Source: CAYJBH01 sp964370825
GTDB lineage: Bacteria; Bacillota; Clostridia; Oscillospirales; Ruminococcaceae
DNA: 64,000 bases
Direction: 5' to 3'
Assembly: GCA_964370825.1 (NCBI GenBank)
Contig: CAYJKY010000014.1
Span: 6,614 to 70,613 of the forward strand
The notes beneath the pieces were generated by a model, which saw only the letters and a list, made by a program, of their open reading frames with translations, was not told the DNA's origin and made no database searches. The translations under genes were made by a program, and so were the position numbers. Numbering within the stretch: the stretch's first letter is position 1; each line of letters begins with the position of its first letter. Below are positions 16,320 through 24,261 of this stretch, piece after piece.

Positions 16320-16997
16320 ATGAAAAGAGAAAACATTGTAAAACTTATATTCTTCCTGACCATCATGCTACTGATTGGGGTGATAGGTGTTTTTCTTGCA
16401 CCATACCTTTCCGAGCTCGAAAATGTCGAGGATGCGGAACAACTGCTTATTGTAATACGCGAGCTTGGTGTGTTAGGTATATTTGTTTTTGCATCAATAC
16501 AGATGCTTCAGGTTATAATATTTGTAATACCTGGCGAAATAATTGAGGTCCTTGCCGGGATGCTTTACGGAACATTCTGGGGGTTCATTATATGCATGTG
16601 CGGAATATCGGTAGGAACAACTGTGATTTTTTCACTTGCAAAAAAGCTTGGGTTTTCATCTACTCAGGCACTATTCAATAAGTTTGATAACAGAATAACC
16701 GGCTTTTTGGAAAAGGATAATAACCTTGAACTTTTGTTTTTTATTCTGTTTTTCTTTCCCGGATCACCTAAAGATATGTTCACCTATTTTGCGCCGTTTA
16801 CATCAATATCGCTTAAACGGTTTTTGCCTATAACACTTGTGGCAAGAATTCCGTCCGTTCTTTCCTCAACATTTATCGGTGCACAACTTTTAGAGGGAAA
16901 CGTTATAATTGCGGCAATACTCTATGCTGTCACCGGAATTGTTGCGTTAGCTATATATTTGTATAGGCGCAGACATCCTTCAGGAAAGATATTATAA
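16320..16997 (+). CDS. VTT/DedA-like (TVP38/TMEM64 family) membrane protein
   Basis: Integral membrane protein of 225 aa with about six hydrophobic segments. The VTT domain is shown by FVIPGEIIEVLAGMLYG, then WGFIICMCGISVGTTVIFSLAKKLG and the FFPGSPKDMFTYFAP stretch. Family members are thought to be lipid scramblases or undecaprenyl-phosphate flippase relatives; the specific role here is unknown. It stands alone between the divergent aldo/keto reductase gene and the downstream PTS gene. Confidence 0.85.
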   Translation: MKRENIVKLIFFLTIMLLIGVIGVFLAPYLSELENVEDAEQLLIVIRELGVLGIFVFASIQMLQVIIFVIPGEIIEVLAGMLYGTFWGFIICMCGISVGTTVIFSLAKKLGFSSTQALFNKFDNRITGFLEKDNNLELLFFILFFFPGSPKDMFTYFAPFTSISLKRFLPITLVARIPSVLSSTFIGAQLLEGNVIIAAILYAVTGIVALAIYLYRRRHPSGKIL

Positions 16998-17104
16998 AAA
17001 ATACAGTGTAAAATCAAATTTTAAAAAATAAATTGTAAAAATTACTTTTATTTACATTTAATATCTGATATAATGATTACAATTGTTTTTTAGGAGGTAT
17101 AGTT

Positions 17105-17584
17105 TTGTCACAAATTTCTATTTATGCAGATGAGGAGCTCATGTTTGCGGGACTTGAGGCTAAATCTGATGTTGAGGTACTGGAATTTCTTGCTGATGCG
17201 GCAATTAAAGCCGGTGTTGCGGATAATTCTTTTAAACCTGCATTACTCAAAAGGGAAAAAACCGCACCTACCGCTCTTAACATGAATATTCCTATATCCG
17301 TTCCTCATGTTCATACCGGATGTCGTAAAAATTTTATCAGCGTTGCAACCTTAAAAAATGAGGTTGCTTTCGGAAATATGGCAGATTTAGCCGGTACACT
17401 TCCGGTGCGCATAGTATTTCTTATAGGGATGGAAAGTCTTTCGGTTCAAAGTCGTATTTTAAGACATGTATGCAACTCATTTCAGGTGAGTGAGCTTTTA
17501 GCCGAGTATCTTACCGACAACAGCGACAAAGCATTACTTGAGAGAATAAAAAACAATCTCAAAAATCATATAACCATTGAATAG
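17105..17584 (+). CDS. PTS EIIA domain protein, fructose/PtsN type
   Basis: Soluble phosphocarrier of 159 aa. The phosphorylated histidine of the EIIA(Fru)/PtsN family is expected at His68 in NIPISVPHVHT. No EIIB or EIIC gene is nearby, so it may be regulatory rather than part of a sugar permease. Start is TTG at 17105, with AGGAGG 6 nt upstream; TATAAT at 17069-17074 is a likely -10. The M16-peptidase-like gene starts about 10 nt after its stop, so they may be co-transcribed. Confidence 0.85.
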   Translation: MSQISIYADEELMFAGLEAKSDVEVLEFLADAAIKAGVADNSFKPALLKREKTAPTALNMNIPISVPHVHTGCRKNFISVATLKNEVAFGNMADLAGTLPVRIVFLIGMESLSVQSRILRHVCNSFQVSELLAEYLTDNSDKALLERIKNNLKNHITIE

Positions 17585-17594
17585 GGAAACAACA

Positions 17595-18851
17595 ATGCCA
17601 AGAACCGAAATACTGCCCGGCGTGTTTGTAAACAACATGCCTGCAGAAAAATTCAAAAGATGTCGCATTTCTATAAATTTTGTGATGCCTAATCAGCGAA
17701 ACACAGCCACAGCCTATGCACTTTTACCCTATCTGCTTGAAAGAGGTTATGAGGATTGCCCCGACATGACTGCACTTTCTATAAAACTTGCCACGTTATA
17801 CGGGGCATCACTTTCGGCAGAAAGCACTGTTCAGGGTGCTAACAGGATTGTAAGCATAAGCGTTGGTGGAATAAAAGATGCCTTTGCTCCCACCGGCAGT
17901 GACCTTTCCAAAGAATACACCAAGCTGTTGCTCGGTGTTGCGTTTCGCCCCTATCTTGAGGACGGTGTATTTCCGGCGGATGCAATAGCGATAGAGGCGG
18001 GAAAGCTTACCGATCTGTTAAGCAGTGAACAAAACAACAAAAGAAGCTACTGCGTTCGCCAGGCACGTAGACGCTTTTTCGGCGAATCACTAAATGGTGT
18101 GGAGTCTAACGGATATCTCGATGAGGTTGGAGAAATCACAGCAAATAGATTAACCGAGCTTTTTTACGATATGCAGAAAACTGCTCATATCGAAATATTT
18201 TCTCAAGGTGCCGACGGCGATTCGGTCACGAGAGAGGTTAAAGCATTTCTTGCCGACAAAAACAGAGATTTCAAACCTTTTATTTTCCCCTTTTACGAGG
18301 AGGAGAAAGCATTTGAAGCGTACTCTGAGCCGATGCGTACCGCACAGGGGAAAATTTGCAAAATTTACAATGTCGGAAATACGCTCTCGCCCGAAGACTC
18401 GGTACGTATGAGACTTGCTGTTGCAGTGTTCGGTTCCTTGCCTACTTCACGACTTTTCACTAATGTTAGGGAAAAGCAAAGTCTCTGTTACTACTGTGTA
18501 GCCGTGTACGGAACAGCAACCTATATGGTATCTGTGGATAGCGGTGTGGAACACGACAAGGCGTCGCACACGCTTGATGCAATAGATGTTGAGCTTAAAA
18601 GATTGACCGAGGAAACGGTTACAGAGATTGAACTTAACGATGCAAAGCGTCAGTTTATCAACCAGCTAAATGCGGCATCAGACAGCCTTGCGGCAATCGA
18701 GCTCATAGCTTTTTCCGGCGTAATAAAAAATGATTTCACCTCTATCGAGGAGACAAAAGATATTATCAACTCCGCAACGGTTGACGATGTTAAGCGACTA
18801 TTGTCCATGTTGAAGCCGGCAGTAAGCTATACCCTTTCAGACAAAGAATAG
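17595..18851 (+). CDS. yfmF: M16-family protein without zinc site (YfmF-like)
   Basis: Pitrilysin-fold protein of 418 aa that lacks the HxxEH zinc motif, so it is probably the non-catalytic partner of the next gene. The C-terminal half keeps the R/Y pair region (VREKQSLCYYCVAVYG) typical of M16 C-domains. ATG at 17595 has AGGG about 8 nt upstream; an in-frame TTG at 17577 lies inside the PTS gene. In Bacillus, YfmF and YfmH are linked to the 5-aminopentanol modification of elongation factor P. The ordered pair yfmF-yfmH supports that assignment; the function here is inferred. Confidence 0.85.
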   Translation: MPRTEILPGVFVNNMPAEKFKRCRISINFVMPNQRNTATAYALLPYLLERGYEDCPDMTALSIKLATLYGASLSAESTVQGANRIVSISVGGIKDAFAPTGSDLSKEYTKLLLGVAFRPYLEDGVFPADAIAIEAGKLTDLLSSEQNNKRSYCVRQARRRFFGESLNGVESNGYLDEVGEITANRLTELFYDMQKTAHIEIFSQGADGDSVTREVKAFLADKNRDFKPFIFPFYEEEKAFEAYSEPMRTAQGKICKIYNVGNTLSPEDSVRMRLAVAVFGSLPTSRLFTNVREKQSLCYYCVAVYGTATYMVSVDSGVEHDKASHTLDAIDVELKRLTEETVTEIELNDAKRQFINQLNAASDSLAAIELIAFSGVIKNDFTSIEETKDIINSATVDDVKRLLSMLKPAVSYTLSDKE

Positions 18852-18861
18852 GAGTGCGAAG

Positions 18862-20124
18862 TTGAATAATTTTTATAATGATTTAGCGCAAAAGATCATG
18901 CTGCCCTGTGGGCTGACTGTATATGTCGCCTCTATGCCGGATTTTGCCGGTGTACATGCAATATACGGAACAGATTTCGGCTCGGTAGACAGAACCTTTT
19001 GTGATGATAAAGGCGAGGTAACATTGCCAGCGGGTATTGCCCATTTTTTAGAGCATAAAATGTTTGAAAATGAGGACGGTGATGCATTTACACTGTATGC
19101 AAAAACAGGAGCATCAGCAAATGCATACACCAGCTTCGATAAGACATGCTACCTCTTTACGGCGACGGAAAACATAAGGGAATCACTTGATATACTATTG
19201 TCCTTTGTATCAAAACCCTATTTCACCGATGCAACAGTAGAAAAGGAACAGGGTATAATCGGTCAGGAGATACGGATGTATGACGACAATCCTGACTGGA
19301 GGCTTTTTTTCGGAGTATTGTCGTCGCTCTATGTAAACCATGACATCAAGGAGGATATAGCCGGAACTGTCGAGAGCATTTCAGAAATCACCCCGGAACT
19401 TTTGTATCGTTGTACCGATGCTTTTTATGCAAGTTCTAACATGGTTCTTGCGGTAGCAGGCAATATAACAAAACAGGAGGTTTTAGATGCTTGTGAGCGT
19501 GCCGGACTAAACTCGGGCAGCGTAGCTGAGCCGGTAAAAAGAATAACTCGTGAGGAGCCGGAAACTGTTGCGGTAAAAAACAGCGAGTTAAGACTTGCCG
19601 TAGGACTGCCTATGATAGGAATAGGTTACAAGGAAAAGCCCCTGCCCGAAGAAAACTCAGCAAGGGGTGAGCTTATCTGTGCGATTCTCAGCGAGTTGAT
19701 AAGCGGAAGCATGACCCCTTTATATCGCAAACTATATGATGAAGGTCTTATTAGTAACGAGCTATCCTGCGAGTTTCTTTCCGGCAGAGGATACCTGAAT
19801 TTCATTTTTTCTGCCGAAACACGCTCTCCCGAACAGGTGGAAAATCTTCTTAAGTCAGAAATTGCGCGTCTTAAGTCGCAAGGGCTGCCGGAGGATATCT
19901 TCAATGCCGCAAAAAACAGCATCTACGGAGACTATGTTACGGAGTTTGACAGTCCGGAAGATGTAGCCACCATGATGAGCGGTGCATTTTTCAAGCACAG
20001 AGAGCCTTTCTGTGAACTGTCTTTAATCAATGAGATTACCTTTGAAGAGGTTGTTAAAGCCTTTGGCGATATGTTCGATGAACAAAGGAGCTCAACCTTA
20101 GTTATAAAACCACTGGAGGATTAA
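18862..20124 (+). CDS. yfmH: M16-family zinc peptidase (YfmH-like)
   Basis: Catalytic member of the M16 pair, 420 aa, cytosolic. The inverted zinc motif HFLEH (His61, Glu64, His65) is followed by the distal Glu in EKEQGIIGQEIRMY. Start is TTG at 18862, 7 nt after AGGAG. It probably forms a heterodimer with the inactive partner upstream, as in other two-subunit M16 peptidases. Lgt begins 2 nt after the stop, so they share a transcript. Confidence 0.88.
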   Translation: MNNFYNDLAQKIMLPCGLTVYVASMPDFAGVHAIYGTDFGSVDRTFCDDKGEVTLPAGIAHFLEHKMFENEDGDAFTLYAKTGASANAYTSFDKTCYLFTATENIRESLDILLSFVSKPYFTDATVEKEQGIIGQEIRMYDDNPDWRLFFGVLSSLYVNHDIKEDIAGTVESISEITPELLYRCTDAFYASSNMVLAVAGNITKQEVLDACERAGLNSGSVAEPVKRITREEPETVAVKNSELRLAVGLPMIGIGYKEKPLPEENSARGELICAILSELISGSMTPLYRKLYDEGLISNELSCEFLSGRGYLNFIFSAETRSPEQVENLLKSEIARLKSQGLPEDIFNAAKNSIYGDYVTEFDSPEDVATMMSGAFFKHREPFCELSLINEITFEEVVKAFGDMFDEQRSSTLVIKPLED

Positions 20125-20126
20125 GA

Positions 20127-21140
20127 ATGTATAACGTCAGCTTTCCTGCAATAGGGCTGGAGCTTACCATAAATAATGTAGCAGTAAGTATCGGGGGATT
20201 TAACATCTACTGGTACGGCATCTGTATCGCCCTCGGAATGACCCTTGGGCTTGTCTACTTTTTCTTTTCGTCTAAAAAATTCGGAATAGATCCCGACAGA
20301 GGACTTGATGTTATAATCGTGTCCGGTATAGCCGCAATAATCGGTGCACGGGCATACTATGTAATCTTTTCACCCTACCCGATGGACAGCTTCATGGATA
20401 TTATTGATATTCGTGATGGCGGTGTTGCAATATACGGATCAATTATTGCTGCATTTCTCGTTGGTATTCCAATGTGTAAGATTCGCAAGGTGCCGTTGCT
20501 TCCGATGTTTGATGTTGCCGCAATAGGTTTTTTAATTGGACAGGGCGTAGGTCGTTGGGGCAACTTTTTTAACCAGGAGGCGTTCGGTACCAACACCGAC
20601 TCCATCTTCGGAATGTACAGTGAGGGAACCAATCGTTACTTAACATCGTTGATTGCCGGAAATGAAGCTTTAGCCGCAACAATCGACCCTACCGCACCGG
20701 TTCACCCTACCTTTTTGTATGAATCACTCTGGTGTTTGTTGTGCTTTGCACTGCTTGCACTCTATGTAAAACGTCGTAAATTCAACGGAGAAATTTTCCT
20801 ACTATATCTATTATTATACAGTGCCGAACGTGCTTTTGTAGAGGGTCTGCGTACCGACAGCCTTATGCTCGTAAATGCAAGGGTTTCTCAAATTCTTGCC
20901 ATTCTGCTAAGTATCGTTTCTTTGGTTTTGTTGATAGCGTTTTATACAAGCGAAAAGCTCCGCAATAAAAAGGCCTTTGTGCTTCTCCCCTATTTCGAGC
21001 CCGAATCCGAAAAGCCTGCTGATACGGTTGAAGCTGTTGAGGAGGAAAGTTCCGACGATGACGGCGAAGAAGCTGTAGAAGTTGAGACAGCAGAAGAAAC
21101 GGAAATGTCATCCGAAGAAGAACCCGAGGAAAAGGAATGA
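20127..21140 (+). CDS. lgt: Prolipoprotein diacylglyceryl transferase, with acidic C-terminal tail
   Basis: Membrane enzyme that moves diacylglycerol from phosphatidylglycerol to the lipobox Cys of lipoproteins; several such substrates are encoded in this window (951, 40973, 41953 and 57038). The Lgt signature GRWGNFFNQEAFG is at residues 142-154, with about seven hydrophobic segments. After the last helix there is an extra tail of about 50 residues rich in Glu/Asp (EEESSDDDGEEAVEVE), absent from the core family and of unknown role. GGAGG precedes ATG 20127. The stop overlaps the next start by 4 nt. Confidence 0.94.
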   Translation: MYNVSFPAIGLELTINNVAVSIGGFNIYWYGICIALGMTLGLVYFFFSSKKFGIDPDRGLDVIIVSGIAAIIGARAYYVIFSPYPMDSFMDIIDIRDGGVAIYGSIIAAFLVGIPMCKIRKVPLLPMFDVAAIGFLIGQGVGRWGNFFNQEAFGTNTDSIFGMYSEGTNRYLTSLIAGNEALAATIDPTAPVHPTFLYESLWCLLCFALLALYVKRRKFNGEIFLLYLLLYSAERAFVEGLRTDSLMLVNARVSQILAILLSIVSLVLLIAFYTSEKLRNKKAFVLLPYFEPESEKPADTVEAVEEESSDDDGEEAVEVETAEETEMSSEEEPEEKE

Positions 21141-21670
21141 CAAAGCCCCTGCATCTTCGTTCGCGTATGGCGGCTGTTGCCGCAGGAATTTGCGGTTATT
21201 GTAAAAGCAGTACAGACGATATTTTCACATATGATGTTGCCGTCCCAAACAGCCTTTGCGACATAGGTTGTGACCACGGCAAGTTGACGGTATGGCTTTA
21301 TGAAAACACCGATGTATCGGTGATAGTGGCAGCTGATAAAAACCCCCTACCTTTACAAAAAGCAACGGTTCTTGCCGAAAAGAGGGATGCGAAGATTGTC
21401 ACACGCCTCTCAGACGGACTTTCGAATATCACGCCGGAGGAGGCAGAGCTTGTTACAATCTCCGGCATGAGCGGGATTACTATGGTTGAAATCCTATCGG
21501 AATGCGAGTGGTTATTTGACTCAACTAAACGTCTGGTTCTGTTGCCTGCATGCAAGAGCGAGGTCATCGAAGGATGGCTTTCTGATAATCAAATTCGCTA
21601 CGACACACACTCTATAGTGCAGGGCAAAAAAAAATACACTCTAATTTTAGCCGAAATATATTGCAACTAA
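21137..21670 (+). CDS. trmK: tRNA (adenine22-N1)-methyltransferase, short form
   Basis: Class I SAM-dependent methyltransferase, 177 aa. The SAM-binding motif CDIGCDHGKLTVWL is at about residues 41-54, followed by VAADKNPLPLQKA. The family's usual GMGG loop reads GMSG here (TISGMSGITMVEIL). Typical TrmK proteins of about 230 aa end in a coiled-coil segment; this one stops right after the SAM domain, so that segment is missing. The neighbour is a Nif3-like gene, the same order as yqfN-yqfO in Bacillus, which supports the call. Catalytic activity should be regarded as unproven. Confidence 0.75.
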   Translation: MTKPLHLRSRMAAVAAGICGYCKSSTDDIFTYDVAVPNSLCDIGCDHGKLTVWLYENTDVSVIVAADKNPLPLQKATVLAEKRDAKIVTRLSDGLSNITPEEAELVTISGMSGITMVEILSECEWLFDSTKRLVLLPACKSEVIEGWLSDNQIRYDTHSIVQGKKKYTLILAEIYCN

Positions 21671-21706
21671 AATTTGTTTTTGCAGATATTTATTTGGGGG
21701 AAATAC

Positions 21707-22453
21707 ATGGCACGAATTGATGAAATAATTGAAATATTAAACAGGATAGCCCCCTTTGAGCTTTGCTGTGAATGGGATAACTGCGGAGTAATCGTAAACT
21801 CGGGTCGAGATATAGACAAGGTAATGCTCTGCCTAGATGTAACTCTTGACGTTGTAAAAGAGGCAAAAAAAGTTGGTGCACAGCTTATCATATCCCATCA
21901 CCCCGTTATATTTAAACCGTTAAAAAACATAGACTTCCACAGCCCGGTATATCTGCTTTGCAAAGAGGAAATATCCTGCATCGCAATGCACACCAACCTC
22001 GACGCAGCAGAGGGAGGGGTAAACGACATGCTTGCAGGAATGTTAGGCATAACAGACTGCACAATATTTGAGGAGGTCGGAAGAATCGGCGAGCTAAGCA
22101 GCCCTACCTCCACCCTTGATTTGACCACTCGTATAGCATCTGAACTAAAATGTCAACCACGCTATTACGATGCCGGATCACCTATATCAAGGATTGCCGT
22201 TTTAGGTGGTGCAGGCTCCTATGTAGATAAAGCATGTAAATGTTCTGCCGATTGCTATATAACCGGTGAGCTTCGTCATGACGATTGGCTGATGGCAAAA
22301 CAACTCTCGATATCGGTTATAGAGGCGGGGCATTTTGCGACCGAAAGACCGATAATTTCGGTATTGTGTGACAGACTTTGTTTAGAATTCGGCTCGAGTA
22401 TCGAATTTGTTGTATCTCAGATAGAAGCCGAACCTTCAACTTTATTTTGCTAA
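21707..22453 (+). CDS. Nif3-like dinuclear metal-centre protein (YqfO family)
   Basis: Soluble protein of 248 aa. Metal ligands are visible in IISHHPVIF, HTNLDAAEGGVND and the C-terminal EAGHFATE. Members bind two metal ions and act as GTP cyclohydrolase I type 2/Nif3-like proteins of uncertain function. ATG at 21707 follows GGGGGA by 5 nt; the frame is open further upstream, but without a better start. The order trmK then nif3 is conserved in Firmicutes. Confidence 0.9.
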   Translation: MARIDEIIEILNRIAPFELCCEWDNCGVIVNSGRDIDKVMLCLDVTLDVVKEAKKVGAQLIISHHPVIFKPLKNIDFHSPVYLLCKEEISCIAMHTNLDAAEGGVNDMLAGMLGITDCTIFEEVGRIGELSSPTSTLDLTTRIASELKCQPRYYDAGSPISRIAVLGGAGSYVDKACKCSADCYITGELRHDDWLMAKQLSISVIEAGHFATERPIISVLCDRLCLEFGSSIEFVVSQIEAEPSTLFC

Positions 22454-22471
22454 GAAAGGAATTGGCATTAA

Positions 22472-24199
22472 ATGGCATTAGATGCTGTAACTCTCTCGCT
22501 CATATCCGGTGAGCTTAACGAAAAACTTGCCGGTGCGAGAATAGATAAGATTTTCATGCCTTCAAAGGAGGAGGCATTGTTTTCGTTGCGAACTCGTAAC
22601 GAGACCTTTAAGTTATTTGTCTGCCTTCGCAGTGGCGGTGCACGGATAGGTTTATCTGAGGAAATGTATGAAAACCCTGATGTGCCACCCTCATTTTGTA
22701 TGCTGCTTCGAAAACATCTCTCAGGCGGAAGGATACTGGCGGTAGAGGCTGTACATGGAGAGCGTATAGTAAACCTCTCGGTTTCTGCCACAAACGAGCT
22801 CGGAGACGGTCGAACTTTAATTGTTGCGGCAGAACTTATGGGACGCTATGCAAACCTTGTTGTCTATGAAATGGACGGTAAGGTTCTTGATGCACTTAAG
22901 CGGATAGACTTTGAGGACAGTGAACAACGTCAGCTACTACCCGGCTTGCTATACACCCTGCCTCCAAAGCCGGACAGGCAGTTTTTTTTAGATGCCTCCC
23001 CTGCCGAGGTTGCATCTAAGGTTATCAACAGCGAGGATCTTCAGCGTGGCATAATGTCGACTGTCGGCGGAATTGGTCCGGTGGTTGCGAGAGAGATAAT
23101 CCACCGTACCGGATGCACATTAAAAGGTGATGCGCCAACATCAGAAGCTGTTGAAACTTCGATTAAATCGGTTCAGGAGGAGGCTATTTCCGGCAACCCA
23201 CCGGTCATGGTAAAGAACGATAAAGGTGAGCCATGTGAGTTTTGTTTTTTCACCCCATCACAGTTCCCCTCCGACTACACACTGACACCATACAACAGCT
23301 ACAGCAGTCTGCTTAGCGACTATTACAGCCGACGTGAACAGCAGATACGACTTACCCAAAAATCCGGAAACCTATCAAGGCAGGTCAAGCAGCTATTAGA
23401 ACGTTCTGTTCGCAAACTGGAGGCTCGTCGTGACGAGCTTTCAAAGAGTGAAAAGAGCGAGCAGAGTCGCCTTTACGGCGAGCTGTTGTCGGCAAACATG
23501 CACCTGTATAAAAAAGGTGATAACTTGGTGGAACTTCTCAACTACTATAGTGGAGAAAATGTTAAAATCAAGTTAGATCCGAGACTTACACCGGCGGCAA
23601 ACAGTCAAAAATATTATACCGATTACAAGAAAAAACAGACCGCTGTAAAAATGCTGACGAGTCTCATCAGGGAAGGTGAACTTGAAATCCAATACCTAAA
23701 AACTGTGCAGTATGAGACCGAGCGTGCCTCAAGCGAGGCAGAACTTACCGAGATAAGGGCCGAGCTTAAGGAGGCCGGATATCTAAAGAACTTTAAACAA
23801 CGAAACAAAAAACAAAAACCGGCGGACTTTTTGCGGTTTACCTCCTGTGACGGATTCTCAATACTTGTAGGTCGTAATAACATGCAAAACGAAAAACTTT
23901 CGGTTAAAACCGCAAGGGGAAAGGACTATTGGTTCCATGTTAAGAACGCTCCCGGCTCACATGTGGTGGTTATGAGCGAAGGAAAGGATATTCCGAACAC
24001 AACCCTTAATGATGCCGCCGCACTTGCCGTGCATTTTTCAAGTCAAGCAGGCGGGAACAAGGTTCCGGTTGACCATACTATGGTAAAAAACCTTAAAAAA
24101 ACATCCGATCTTCCACTCGGGATGGTAATATATGATGTGTATGAAACCGCATATGTTACTCCAGACAAGGAGCAGATGCAACGATTTAATTTACTCTGA
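22472..24199 (+). CDS. rqcH: Ribosome quality control factor RqcH (NFACT family)
   Basis: Cytosolic factor of 575 aa that binds obstructed 50S subunits carrying peptidyl-tRNA and adds C-terminal Ala tails. Domains in order: NFACT-N (1 to about 200; MALDAVTLSLISGELNEKL), helix-hairpin-helix region, a long coiled coil (about 285-430, RQVKQLLERSVRKLEARRDE) and NFACT-R (about 450-560; YWFHVKNAPGSHVVV). The partner RqcP is encoded 12 kb away at 36384. Start ATG 22472 has AAGGA upstream. Confidence 0.93.
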   Translation: MALDAVTLSLISGELNEKLAGARIDKIFMPSKEEALFSLRTRNETFKLFVCLRSGGARIGLSEEMYENPDVPPSFCMLLRKHLSGGRILAVEAVHGERIVNLSVSATNELGDGRTLIVAAELMGRYANLVVYEMDGKVLDALKRIDFEDSEQRQLLPGLLYTLPPKPDRQFFLDASPAEVASKVINSEDLQRGIMSTVGGIGPVVAREIIHRTGCTLKGDAPTSEAVETSIKSVQEEAISGNPPVMVKNDKGEPCEFCFFTPSQFPSDYTLTPYNSYSSLLSDYYSRREQQIRLTQKSGNLSRQVKQLLERSVRKLEARRDELSKSEKSEQSRLYGELLSANMHLYKKGDNLVELLNYYSGENVKIKLDPRLTPAANSQKYYTDYKKKQTAVKMLTSLIREGELEIQYLKTVQYETERASSEAELTEIRAELKEAGYLKNFKQRNKKQKPADFLRFTSCDGFSILVGRNNMQNEKLSVKTARGKDYWFHVKNAPGSHVVVMSEGKDIPNTTLNDAAALAVHFSSQAGGNKVPVDHTMVKNLKKTSDLPLGMVIYDVYETAYVTPDKEQMQRFNLL

Positions 24200-24261
24200 T
24201 ATATAACCGTTAGCGAATAAACCAAAAACGTTTTTTACCGTAACGATTAAAGGAGAAAGCC

